From the NCBI RefSeq assembly GCF_900172325.1, contig NZ_FWFR01000001.1:372001-436000 (forward strand): a stretch of DNA of 64,000 bases, in the 5' to 3' direction. The notes beneath the pieces are model-generated. The model was not told where the DNA came from, did no database searches, and saw only the letters and a program-made list of their open reading frames with translations. Position numbers and translations under genes: made by a program. Origin of the DNA: Oceanibacterium hippocampi (GTDB lineage: Bacteria > Pseudomonadota > Alphaproteobacteria > Sneathiellales > Sneathiellaceae). Below, one piece after another: positions 9,247-17,102 of this stretch. Numbering within the stretch: the first letter of the stretch is position 1; each line of letters starts with the position of its first letter.

Positions 9247-9279
9247 GAGCGCCCGGTCGATCCCCCTGACCGGGCGCTC
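9247..9279 (+). terminator. Orphan 12-bp hairpin in the marR/reductase gap
   Basis: GAGCGCCCGGTC and GACCGGGCGCTC pair perfectly around the loop gatccccct; CTAGCCTCATTTTC follows. A terminator-like hairpin between divergent genes has no obvious gene to terminate. It may end a short leader or small RNA started near the AT-rich site at 9150, or act as a structural element. Confidence 0.45.
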
Positions 9280-9416
9280 TAGCCTCATTTTCACCGCTAC
9301 CGACGGGAAGACAAGTGCCGGCTGTAGCGTTCGCAGATATTGTTGGCCTGCCAAACATTAGTTGACAGCCTCGGGCCGCCCGCGTTTTATCGTCACAGGC
9401 ACGGACGAGGCTATTG

Positions 9417-10448
9417 ATGTCGTACAGGGTCAGGATCCGACAGTCGGAGACGCCGCTCGAGGTGGCGATGGGACAGACGATCCTCGAGGCCGCGCTCGAG
9501 GCCGGGATCTCCTATCCCTGCGGCTGCCGGTCCGGGAACTGCGGTGCCTGCAAGTCCCGGCTCTTTGAGGGCGACGTCGAGATGTCGCCCCATTCCCCCT
9601 ATGCGCTGAGCAAGGAGGAACGGAAGGCCGGCTTCATCCTGGCCTGCCGTTCGGTCCCGTGGAGCGATTGCGATGTCGCCTGGAACGAGCCCGACGAGCT
9701 GCCCCAGCATCCGCTCCGGCGGCTGACCTGCCGGGTCTGCGGGCTGGACGCGCTTACCCATGATATCCGTCGCGTCCGACTGGAGATCGTCGAGGGCGGC
9801 CCCTTCGATTTTTCTGCCGGGCAATATGCCTCGCTCGCCTTCAACGGGCACCCGCCGCGGGACTACTCGATGGCCGGCGCGCCCGGCGACGAGGTCCTGG
9901 AATTTCATGTCCGCGCGGTCGAAGGCGGCGGGGTCAGCGCTTTCGTCGCCCGGGAACTGGCCCCCGGCGATCGCGTGATCGTCGAGGGTCCGCACGGCAT
10001 CGCGCAGCTCCGCGAGGGTCATCGCGGGCCGATCCTGGCACTTGCCGGCGGCTCGGGGCTGGCGCCGATCCGCTCCATTGTCCGCCGCGCCCTCGATCTC
10101 GGTTTTGCCCAGCCCATTCACTGCTATCTCGGCGTGCGCGACGAGCGCGACGTCTACGGCGAGGCGGAATTCCGCGCGCTCGCCGAGCAGCACGGGAATT
10201 TCAGCTTCACCGTGGTGCTGTCCGAGCCGAGCGCCCCGACCGAGCGGCGGACCGGATATCTCGCCGACATCGTCGCCAGCGACTTCGCCAACCTCGACGG
10301 GGCCAAGGCCTACCTCGCCGGACCGCCGGTGATGGTCGAGACCTGCGTTCGCAAGCTGGAGGCAGCAGGCCTCGCGCCTGAGGACTGCCACGCCGACGCC
10401 TTCTACACGGAAGCCGAGAAACAAGCGCTGGAGGCAGCCAATGGCTGA
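9417..10448 (+). CDS. 2Fe-2S/FAD/NAD(P)H oxidoreductase, probable oxygenase electron-transfer component
   Basis: A 343-residue reductase with an N-terminal plant-type ferredoxin domain (Cys 37, 42, 45 and 77 in PCGCRSGNCGAC...ACRS), an FNR-type FAD domain (GQYASLAF, RDYSMAG) and a C-terminal NAD(P) domain (LALAGGSGLAPIRSI, YLAGPPVMVE). This order matches BenC- and DmpP-like reductases that feed electrons to aromatic oxygenases; PaaE has the reverse order. The ATG at 9417 follows GACGAGG. It overlaps the SDR gene by 8 bp, and a di-iron oxygenase lies two genes on, so its likely partner is that protein. Confidence 0.8.
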   Translation: MSYRVRIRQSETPLEVAMGQTILEAALEAGISYPCGCRSGNCGACKSRLFEGDVEMSPHSPYALSKEERKAGFILACRSVPWSDCDVAWNEPDELPQHPLRRLTCRVCGLDALTHDIRRVRLEIVEGGPFDFSAGQYASLAFNGHPPRDYSMAGAPGDEVLEFHVRAVEGGGVSAFVARELAPGDRVIVEGPHGIAQLREGHRGPILALAGGSGLAPIRSIVRRALDLGFAQPIHCYLGVRDERDVYGEAEFRALAEQHGNFSFTVVLSEPSAPTERRTGYLADIVASDFANLDGAKAYLAGPPVMVETCVRKLEAAGLAPEDCHADAFYTEAEKQALEAANG

Positions 10449-11376
10449 CGGTCCCCTTCTCCTCGACGGCCGGGTCGCCATCGTGACCGGCGCCGCCCGC
10501 GGCATCGGCGCGGCCATCGCCCGCACGCTCCATGATCAGGGCGCGGCCGTGGTGATCGCCGACAGCGGCACCGGGATCGACGGCCAGGGCGCCGATCCGG
10601 CCCCGGCCAGGGCGCTTGCCGCCGAACTCGGCCCGCGCGCCGCGGCCTTCACCGAAAGCGTGGCCAGCCCGTCCGCAGCCGCCGCCCTGGTCGAGAAGGC
10701 GGTGGCGACCTTCGGTGCACTCGACATCGTCGTCAACAATGCCGCGATCCTGCGCGACGGCTTCATCTTCAAGCAGGATCCGGGCGACTTCGAGGCCGTG
10801 CTCCGCAACAACCTGTTCGGCGCCTGGTACCTGCTGAACGCGGCAACCCCGAGAATGCGCGACCAGGGCAAGGCCGGCCGGGCACCCGGCAGCCTGCTCA
10901 ACATCATCTCGACGGCCGGCCTCTACGGCAACTTCGGACAGGCCGCCTATGCCTCCGCCAAGGCCGGGCTGGTCGGTCTGACGCGGGTCGTCGCCCTTGA
11001 CCTGCAGCGTGCGGGCATCACCTGCAACGCGCTGGCGCCATTCGCGGCGACCCGCGTGACCGATACGATCCGGCCGGCGAACCCGGCGCAGGAAACCTAC
11101 AAGACACGGGCGATGAAACTCGATCCGCGCCACGTGGCGACGGTTGCCGGCTGGCTCGTGTCACCGCTCGCCGCGACCGTCAGCGGCCAGGTTTTCGCGG
11201 TGCGCGGCCGCGAGGTCTTCCTCTTCAACCAGTCCCGCCCGGAGCGGCGGCTGGCGAGCGCGCACGAGGACTGGCGGATCCAGAGCCTCGCCGACGCGGC
11301 CGACGCCGCCTTTGCCGACGGCTATACCGCCCTCGAAACCGATCTCGAGGCCTTCAGTTCAGAACCCCTCATTTAG
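10441..11376 (+). CDS. Short-chain dehydrogenase/reductase
   Basis: A 311-residue classical SDR. The Rossmann glycine motif TGAARGIG is at 16-23, the NNAAIL segment at 99-104, and the catalytic Ser 157, Tyr 170 and Lys 174 are present (YASAK). The C-terminal extension beyond residue 250 (VFLFNQSRPERRLAS...) resembles the hydroxyacyl-CoA dehydrogenase branch (MFE-2/HSD17B4-like) more than FabG, hinting at a CoA-thioester or ring-derived alcohol substrate. It overlaps the reductase gene by 8 bp and is 11 bp before the di-iron oxygenase gene. The substrate is unknown. Confidence 0.72.
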   Translation: MADGPLLLDGRVAIVTGAARGIGAAIARTLHDQGAAVVIADSGTGIDGQGADPAPARALAAELGPRAAAFTESVASPSAAAALVEKAVATFGALDIVVNNAAILRDGFIFKQDPGDFEAVLRNNLFGAWYLLNAATPRMRDQGKAGRAPGSLLNIISTAGLYGNFGQAAYASAKAGLVGLTRVVALDLQRAGITCNALAPFAATRVTDTIRPANPAQETYKTRAMKLDPRHVATVAGWLVSPLAATVSGQVFAVRGREVFLFNQSRPERRLASAHEDWRIQSLADAADAAFADGYTALETDLEAFSSEPLI

Positions 11377-11387
11377 GGAGAACCGGG

Positions 11388-12098
11388 ATGAGCAACGCCG
11401 ACCCGATCAAGACCTGCCACGACCTGGAAAGGGAACCGGAAGAGTTCCAGACGGCGGTCAGGAAGCTCGTCGTCAGCCACGCGGTGAACGAGCTCTACGG
11501 CGCCCAGGTGTTCGACGAACCGGCAATCGCGCTGGCCCCCACGCCCTATGCGAAGTGGTTGACCTGCCGCGTCGCGATGGAGGAATACGGCCATCACGTC
11601 CGTTTCCGCGAGCTCGGCGAGGAGCTCGGCGTCCCGGCCGCGGAGATGACGCCGGAACACAAGCAGCCGCTTTCGATCTTCGAATTCCCGCTCGAGACCT
11701 GGGCGCAGTTCTGCGTCATCAAGCTGCTGGCCGATCTCGCCGAGATCCTGCAGGTCGAGGACCTGGCCCATTGCCGCTTCCTGCCGCTCCGCAACCTCGC
11801 CCGCATGACGATGCCGGAGGAACGGTTCCACGCCCAGTTCGGCAAGGATTTCTGCACCGAGCTGTGCCAGACCGAGGAAGGCCGCCTCGAGGTCCAGGCG
11901 GCGATCGACCATTATTTCCCGATGCTGCCGCCCTTCTTCGGTCGCAGCCGGTCGAAGAACAACGAGATCTATCTGAAATACCAGATCAAGCAGCGTAGCA
12001 ACGACGAGATGCGAGCAGATTTCATGTCACGCGCGCGGACGGTCGTCGAGGACGAACTGGGCTTGAAACTTCCCGAGGTCGCGGCCACGGTGAACTGA
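11388..12098 (+). CDS. PaaA/PaaC-like ferritin-fold di-iron oxygenase
   Basis: A 236-residue helical protein with a full set of candidate di-iron ligands in the order E, ExxH, E, ExxH: Glu 35, Glu 66/His 69 (MEEYGHH), Glu 119 (DLAEIL) and Glu 145/His 148 (PEERFHAQFG). The last motif is the PaaA/PaaC family signature. PaaA normally works with PaaB, PaaC and PaaE on phenylacetyl-CoA. Here only one such subunit is present, with a reductase, an SDR and gentisate dioxygenase as neighbours. It may hydroxylate an aromatic acid or its CoA ester on the way to gentisate; that is inference. GGGAGAACCGGG precedes the ATG. Confidence 0.7.
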   Translation: MSNADPIKTCHDLEREPEEFQTAVRKLVVSHAVNELYGAQVFDEPAIALAPTPYAKWLTCRVAMEEYGHHVRFRELGEELGVPAAEMTPEHKQPLSIFEFPLETWAQFCVIKLLADLAEILQVEDLAHCRFLPLRNLARMTMPEERFHAQFGKDFCTELCQTEEGRLEVQAAIDHYFPMLPPFFGRSRSKNNEIYLKYQIKQRSNDEMRADFMSRARTVVEDELGLKLPEVAATVN

Positions 12099-12143
12099 CG
12101 GGGCGCGCAGGCTCCGGCAGGCACGAACAAGCGAGAGACGAAC

Positions 12144-13193
12144 ATGGCAACGGCGAAGCAGACATCGATCGAGGACGCGCGACAGGATTTCTACGACCGC
12201 ATGTCGCCGGGCAACATGACGCCGCTCTGGCAAGTCCTGCATTCGCTGGTGACGCCCGAGCCGAGTTCGACCTGCGAAAGCGCGATCTGGCATTATGACG
12301 AGGTCCGTCCCTTCATCGAGGAAGCGGGCAACATCATCACCGCCGAGGAGGCCGAGCGTCGGGTTCTCATTCTCGAAAACCCGGGCCTGCGCGGCCAGTC
12401 GCGCATCACCACCAGCCTCTATGCCGGCCTTCAGCTCATCCTGCCCGGCGAGATCGCGCCCTCGCACCGGCATACCCAGAGCGCGCTCCGCTTCGTGGTC
12501 GAGGGCGAAGGCGCATATACCGCCGTCGACGGCGAACGGACCATCATGCGCGAGGGCGATTTCGTCATCACGCCGACCTGGACCTGGCACGACCATGGCA
12601 ACGAGACCGACCGGCCGATGGTCTGGATGGACGGCCTCGACATCCCGATGATCCAGTTCTTCGACGCCAGCTTCGCGGAACGCTATCCGGAACCGGAACA
12701 TCCGATCAGCCGGCCGGTCGGCGATTCGGAGGCCCGCTACGGCGCCGGCCTGCTGCCCGACGGCTACAGGAATGCCGGCCCGTCGTCGCCGGTCTTCAAT
12801 TATCCCTATGCCCGTACCCGCGAGGCCCTGGAGCAGATGCGCCGGCGCGCGGAATGGGACCCCTGCCACGGTCTCCGCATGCGCTATGTGAACCCGGTCA
12901 ACGGCGACTACGCGATGCCGTCGATCGCGACTTTCATGCAGCTTCTGCCGGCGGCTTTCGAAACCGCCCCCTACCGGTCCTCGGACGGCATCGTCTTCTC
13001 GGTCGTCGAGGGGCACGGCGAAACCCGGATCGGCGACCGGGTCTATCAATGGGGACCGCGCGACATCTTTGTCATTCCCTCCTGGACCTCGTATGTTCAC
13101 GTCGCCAGCGAGGATGCAGTGCTGTTCTCCTTTTCCGACCGCGTCGTGCAGGAGAAGCTCGGATTCTGGCGCGAAGACCGTAGCCGGAACTGA
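12144..13193 (+). CDS. Gentisate 1,2-dioxygenase-like bicupin
   Basis: A 349-residue double-cupin ring-cleavage dioxygenase. The N-terminal cupin carries the metal site: His 108 and His 110 in APSHRHTQSALRFVVEGEG and His 149 in TWTWHDHGN. A second cupin (FSVVEGHGETRIGD, DIFVIPSWTSY) lacks these ligands, as usual for GtdA. The enzyme opens gentisate to maleylpyruvate with Fe(II). Genes for maleylpyruvate isomerase and fumarylpyruvate hydrolase are not in this window, so completion would need genes elsewhere. 1-hydroxy-2-naphthoate or salicylate dioxygenase activity is the main alternative, since these share the fold. Confidence 0.8.
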   Translation: MATAKQTSIEDARQDFYDRMSPGNMTPLWQVLHSLVTPEPSSTCESAIWHYDEVRPFIEEAGNIITAEEAERRVLILENPGLRGQSRITTSLYAGLQLILPGEIAPSHRHTQSALRFVVEGEGAYTAVDGERTIMREGDFVITPTWTWHDHGNETDRPMVWMDGLDIPMIQFFDASFAERYPEPEHPISRPVGDSEARYGAGLLPDGYRNAGPSSPVFNYPYARTREALEQMRRRAEWDPCHGLRMRYVNPVNGDYAMPSIATFMQLLPAAFETAPYRSSDGIVFSVVEGHGETRIGDRVYQWGPRDIFVIPSWTSYVHVASEDAVLFSFSDRVVQEKLGFWREDRSRN

Positions 13194-13209
13194 CGGAACC
13201 GATCCCCTG

Positions 13210-13806
13210 ATGCGCTTCGACGACGATTTTGACGAAGAGGAACTGCCCGACCCGGCCGAGTATCCGACGCTGGTCGCGGTCGCCCGCTTCACCCGCCTGA
13301 TCCCGGCGGTGCCGTGGTTCGCCGCGGTCGGCGAGACGATCGGTCTGCAGGACCGGCAGGAAGCGGAATCCTACTGCTCGGCACTGGGCTTTCCCGGCGC
13401 CGACGTGGCCCTCGTCCCGGACTGGCACGAGGCGGAAAACGTCGCCCGGAACCCGGACTGGAACGATTCCTGGTGGGAGCAGGAGGAACAGCTTCGCGTC
13501 GGGCTGATCGCCGATGCCTGCGAGTTCCTGCCCGAGCACGAGTTGATGACCGCGCTGACCCATGTCACCAGCGTCGCCTCGGACCATGTTCACGGCGCCG
13601 CCGCGATCGCCGCCCAGCATGGCGGGATCGGCGACGAGGCCCTGGTCCGCGCCGCCGCCGGCGCGGCCACCCAGGCGTGTTACCAGGCAGCGCTCGTGCT
13701 TGCCGCAGGGGCCGACGACGAGCATTGCTTCGCCATCAAGTACCGTCTGTTCGAGGCCGGGCGCTGGCCGCTCGGGATCATCGGCTCGACATTCAGTCTG
13801 TTCTGA
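13210..13806 (+). CDS. Conserved-looking protein of unknown function
   Basis: A 198-residue, acidic, mostly helical protein that I do not recognise. It starts with a run of acidic residues (DDDFDEEELPDP), has a tryptophan-rich centre (DWNDSWWEQEEQL) and ends in helices rich in Ala and His (HVTSVASDHVHGAAAIAAQHGG). No signal peptide or clear membrane helix is visible. It starts 16 bp after the gentisate dioxygenase and ends 38 bp before xth, so it could belong to either transcription unit. Codon use and lack of overlap support it as real; no function is proposed. Confidence 0.6.
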   Translation: MRFDDDFDEEELPDPAEYPTLVAVARFTRLIPAVPWFAAVGETIGLQDRQEAESYCSALGFPGADVALVPDWHEAENVARNPDWNDSWWEQEEQLRVGLIADACEFLPEHELMTALTHVTSVASDHVHGAAAIAAQHGGIGDEALVRAAAGAATQACYQAALVLAAGADDEHCFAIKYRLFEAGRWPLGIIGSTFSLF

Positions 13807-13844
13807 CGACTTTCTATCCGGGGTAAAGGGGAACGAGCGCCGTC

Positions 13845-14648
13845 ATGCGCATCGCCAGCTGGAATATCAATTCGGTCCGCGCGCGGATCGGCCATGTCGA
13901 GCGCTTCGTGAAGGAATTCGCGCCCGACATCCTGTGCCTGCAGGAAACCAAGGTCGCCGACGACGGCTTCCCGACCCGCGCCTTCGCCGACCTGGGCTAC
14001 AGCGCCCACGTGGTGGCCGGCCAGAAGAGCTACAACGGCGTGGCGATCTTCTCGCGCGTGCCGATCGAGGTGACCGGCGGTCGCGACTGGTGCGGCCGCT
14101 ATGACGCCCGGCATATCTCGGTGATCATTCCCGGCGACATCGAGCTGCACAATTTCTACGTCCCGGCCGGCGGCGACATTCCCGACCGGGCCGAGAACGA
14201 GAAATTCGGCCACAAGCTCGATTTCCTGACCGAGATGAGCGAATGGTTCGCCACCGCGCGCCGCGCCGGCGACCGCATGATCATGCTCGGCGACCTGAAT
14301 GTCGCGCCGCACGAAAGCGATGTCTGGTCGCACAAGGCGCTGCTCAAGGTGGTCAGTCACACGCCGATCGAGGTCGAGCATCTGGAAGCCGTGCAGCAGG
14401 CGGCCCGCTGGTGCGATGCCGCCCGCCATTTCCGCCCGGTGCCGGAGAAACTCTACAGCTGGTGGAGCTATCGCTCGCCCGACTGGGAAGGCTCGGACAA
14501 GGGCCGGCGGCTCGACCATATCTGGGTGACCGAGCCGCTCGTCGGCGCCATGACCGGTTTCGACATCCCGAAGGAACCGCGCCGCTGGGAGAAGCCGTCG
14601 GACCACACACCGGTCATCCTCGATCTCGATCCAGACCGCGCCGCATGA
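13845..14648 (+). CDS. xthA: Exodeoxyribonuclease III
   Basis: A 267-residue exonuclease-endonuclease-phosphatase enzyme for base-excision repair (AP endonuclease and 3'-5' exonuclease). The family path is complete: ASWNINSVRAR at the N-terminus, CLQETKV with the metal-binding Glu, a LGDLNVAPHESD segment, and the catalytic DHTPVILDLD at the C-terminus (SDH motif). Length is normal. Its stop overlaps the next gene by 4 bp (ATGA). In many alphaproteobacteria it follows lolA directly; here about 13 kb of catabolic genes intervene. Confidence 0.9.
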   Translation: MRIASWNINSVRARIGHVERFVKEFAPDILCLQETKVADDGFPTRAFADLGYSAHVVAGQKSYNGVAIFSRVPIEVTGGRDWCGRYDARHISVIIPGDIELHNFYVPAGGDIPDRAENEKFGHKLDFLTEMSEWFATARRAGDRMIMLGDLNVAPHESDVWSHKALLKVVSHTPIEVEHLEAVQQAARWCDAARHFRPVPEKLYSWWSYRSPDWEGSDKGRRLDHIWVTEPLVGAMTGFDIPKEPRRWEKPSDHTPVILDLDPDRAA

Positions 14649-16042
14649 CGGCCGACCTCGCACCCTTCTTCGAGCCCCGCTCGGTCGCCGTCGTCGGTGC
14701 CGGTGAGCGGGCGACCTCGTCGGGGGGCGCGGTCCTGCGCAACCTGCGGATCGGTGGCTATTCCGGCGAGATCATTCCGGTCAACCCGAAGGGCGGCACG
14801 ATTCTCGGCCTGCCTGTGAAGGCGAGCCTGCGCGACCTGGCGGAACCCGCCGATCTCGCCATCATCGTGATCCGTCCGGACCTGATCCCGGAAGCGGTCG
14901 AGGACGCGGCGGCAAGCGACCACCGCAACCTGCTGATCCTGCCCGGCGGCTTCACGGAATCCGGGCCCGAAGGCATCGCCCGCGACAAGCAGGTGCGCGC
15001 GATCGCCGCGCGGGCGGGCATCCGGATCGCCGGACCAAACTGCGCCGGCATCATCCATATCGGCCCGCGCATGAAATTCGGCGGGACTTTCCTGCGCGAT
15101 TTTCCACCCGGCGGCTCCATCGCCATGATCTCGCAGTCGGGCGCGCTTGCCGAGGAGGCAATCGCCTTCGCCAACGATCACGCGCTGAAGCTCGGCACTG
15201 TGGTTACCGTCGGCAACGCGATGCATCTCGGGATCACCGAGTATCTCGACTATCTGGGCGACCGGGACGAGGTCGGCGGCCTGCTGATCTACGCCGAGTC
15301 GGTCAGCGACCGGGACGCGTTCACCCGTGTCGCCCGCCGCGTCGCGGCGCGCAAGCCGATCGTCATGCTGGTCGGCGGCCGCGGCCCGGCCGGCATCGCC
15401 GCGGCGCGCGCCCATACCGGCGACGCGATTGGCGGCGAGGCGGCGATCGACGCCTTCTGCGAGGCCGCCTGCGCGATCCGCGCCCGGTCGCTGCGTCACC
15501 TGCTGCTCGCCGCCAAGGGTTTCGGCTTCTATCCCGACGGGATCGGCGGCCGGGTCCTGATCCTGTCCAATTCCGGCGGCCCCGGTGTCATCGCGACCGA
15601 CCGCGCCGAGGCCGAGACGCTGCAGTTGCCGGCCCTGCCGGCGGCGATGGCGGCGGCGCTTCGCGCCCGCCTGCCGGGCGAGGCGTCGGTCGCCAACCCG
15701 GTCGACCTGTTGGCCGATGCCCGCGAGGACCGCTTCGGCGAGGCCTTCGGGCTCGCTCAGGCGCATGGTCCCGGCACGTTCGACGCGGTGCTAGGCATCC
15801 ATGTCGTGCCCTTCATGGTCGACGCCGACCCGGTCGTCGCCCGCCTTGTCGCCCTCGCCGGACAGGCGAAGCTGCCCTTCTTCCACGCCATGATGGGCAC
15901 CCTGCCCAAGAAGGCCGAATGGTTCGCCGCCCTCGAGGCGGCTGGCGTACCGGCCTTCAACGACGTCGAGGCGATGGCTGAAGTGGCCGGGCTTCTAGCC
16001 CGCTACCCGGCGCTGAAAGCGCGCGCTCAGGCCGCCTCGTAA
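14645..16042 (+). CDS. Acyl-CoA synthetase (NDP-forming)-like protein lacking the ATP-grasp domain
   Basis: A 465-residue protein with a CoA-binding Rossmann domain (PRSVAVVGAG, then VNPKGGTILG), a succinyl-CoA-ligase-like flavodoxin domain (SQSGALAEEAIAF), and a third domain with RAHTG and LILSNSGGPGVIATD. The HTG histidine matches the phosphorylated residue of Acd-type synthetases. The ATP-grasp beta domain is absent and no beta subunit gene is adjacent, so the protein either uses a partner encoded elsewhere or has another role. Translation is coupled to xth (ATGA), and the 3' end overlaps the converging methyltransferase gene by 16 bp. Confidence 0.7.
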   Translation: MTADLAPFFEPRSVAVVGAGERATSSGGAVLRNLRIGGYSGEIIPVNPKGGTILGLPVKASLRDLAEPADLAIIVIRPDLIPEAVEDAAASDHRNLLILPGGFTESGPEGIARDKQVRAIAARAGIRIAGPNCAGIIHIGPRMKFGGTFLRDFPPGGSIAMISQSGALAEEAIAFANDHALKLGTVVTVGNAMHLGITEYLDYLGDRDEVGGLLIYAESVSDRDAFTRVARRVAARKPIVMLVGGRGPAGIAAARAHTGDAIGGEAAIDAFCEAACAIRARSLRHLLLAAKGFGFYPDGIGGRVLILSNSGGPGVIATDRAEAETLQLPALPAAMAAALRARLPGEASVANPVDLLADAREDRFGEAFGLAQAHGPGTFDAVLGIHVVPFMVDADPVVARLVALAGQAKLPFFHAMMGTLPKKAEWFAALEAAGVPAFNDVEAMAEVAGLLARYPALKARAQAAS

Positions 16043-16539
16043 CGCCACATGTGATAGCGCCCGGGCTCGACGCCATCGGGCAATGGTAGCGGCACAAGCG
16101 CCGCGACGGAAAGCGGCTGGTCGGTGACGACGATCGCGCCGGGCGCGAGGAAGGGCAGCATTGCCGGGCCTATCCAGCGCGCGAGCGCCGCCGTCGCCTG
16201 CCGGTCGCCGGAGCCGAAATCGCCATGCACGAGGGCCGCGCGGCCGGCGAGCCGAGCCTCGGCGCGCGGGAAACTTTCCCGGAAATCGCCCGTGAAGAGG
16301 TGATCGTCGTCCGGGATGCAGTCCGGGTGAGCCGCGACCCTGCGCTCGAAAACGAAGATCTCCCGCGGCCCGGCAACCTCGCGCAGATGATCATAGGTCC
16401 GGCCGTTGCCTAGCCCGAGTTCGAGGACGACGCCTTCGAGCCCGTCGGCGAGCGCGACCGCCCGGTTCAGGCAGTCGCGTTGCGCCGTCACCCGGCGGAT
16501 GAAGCTTTCCAGTCGGCTCATGCCCCGCATCCCGTCCAC
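16027..16539 (-). CDS. Class I SAM-dependent methyltransferase-like protein
   Basis: A 170-residue Rossmann-type protein. VLELGLGNGRTYDHL is the SAM-binding glycine loop, FVFERRV is the likely acidic position for the ribose, and ALVHGDFGSG and AIVVTDQPL follow as later strands. It is short for a methyltransferase, with no obvious substrate domain, so the target is unknown. Three in-frame ATGs (16539, 16530, 16521) are possible starts and none has a strong ribosome-binding site. It converges on the CoA-ligase-like gene. Confidence 0.65.
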   Translation of the reverse strand: MDGMRGMSRLESFIRRVTAQRDCLNRAVALADGLEGVVLELGLGNGRTYDHLREVAGPREIFVFERRVAAHPDCIPDDDHLFTGDFRESFPRAEARLAGRAALVHGDFGSGDRQATAALARWIGPAMLPFLAPGAIVVTDQPLSVAALVPLPLPDGVEPGRYHMWRYEAA

Positions 16540-16646
16540 ATGTTACGCGCGCCATCCAAAGACGACGATTTTTCGCCCGCCGCCGACAAGGTCGTGAGAT
16601 AGTCGGCAATGTCGCATATTCGCGCAATGCCGGGAGGGATCAAGCC

Positions 16647-17057
16647 ATGCCGACGGATCTTCTGCTGATCGACGAACTCCGCGTTCTCGCCTATGTCGCC
16701 CTGCTTTCGCTGCTGCTCTGGATTCCGTACATCGCCGGCGCCGCCGGCAAGCGCGGCCTCGCCGCCGGCATGGGATACCCGACCGGGCAGTATGAGGACA
16801 TGCCCGGATGGGTGCAGCGCGCCAACCGGGCGCATCTGAACATGGTCGAGAACCTGGCGCCTTTCGCGGCGCTCATCCTGGTCGCCACCCTGTCGGGCTC
16901 GACCAACGACACGACGGCGCTCGCGGCCTGGGTCTTTCTTGCCGCGCGGATCGGCCATGCGGTCATCATGATCGCCGGTATCCCGGTCGCCCGGACGCTG
17001 ATCTTCACTGTCGGCTGGCTCGCCAACCTGGTGATCTTCTGGCAGATCGTCGCCTGA
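16647..17057 (+). CDS. MAPEG family membrane protein
   Basis: A 136-residue inner-membrane protein with four predicted helices. It has the MAPEG pattern GWVQRANRAHLNMVENLAPFA, where the Asn-His-x-Glu segment belongs to the glutathione-binding face in eukaryotic members. Bacterial MAPEG proteins are mostly uncharacterised; some are glutathione transferases or peroxidases. GGGAGG precedes the ATG. It appears to be a single-gene unit. Confidence 0.78.
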   Translation: MPTDLLLIDELRVLAYVALLSLLLWIPYIAGAAGKRGLAAGMGYPTGQYEDMPGWVQRANRAHLNMVENLAPFAALILVATLSGSTNDTTALAAWVFLAARIGHAVIMIAGIPVARTLIFTVGWLANLVIFWQIVA

Positions 17058-17102
17058 GAGCGGCTGCCGGGGCGGCGCTTTCCGGCGCCACCCCGGCGGT
17101 CA

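Noticed and set aside
9170-9361. Short frame in the marR/reductase gap
   Set aside because: No ribosome-binding site, spans the 12-bp hairpin and lacks any coding-like composition.
473-13806. Catabolic block as a recent genomic island
   Set aside because: No flanking repeats, integrase or tRNA, and codon use looks like the rest of the window; only an old or lineage-specific insertion can be suggested.
14468-15766. Long minus-strand frame across the CoA-ligase-like gene
   Set aside because: Antisense to a well-supported gene; no domain motifs, composition typical of a shadow.
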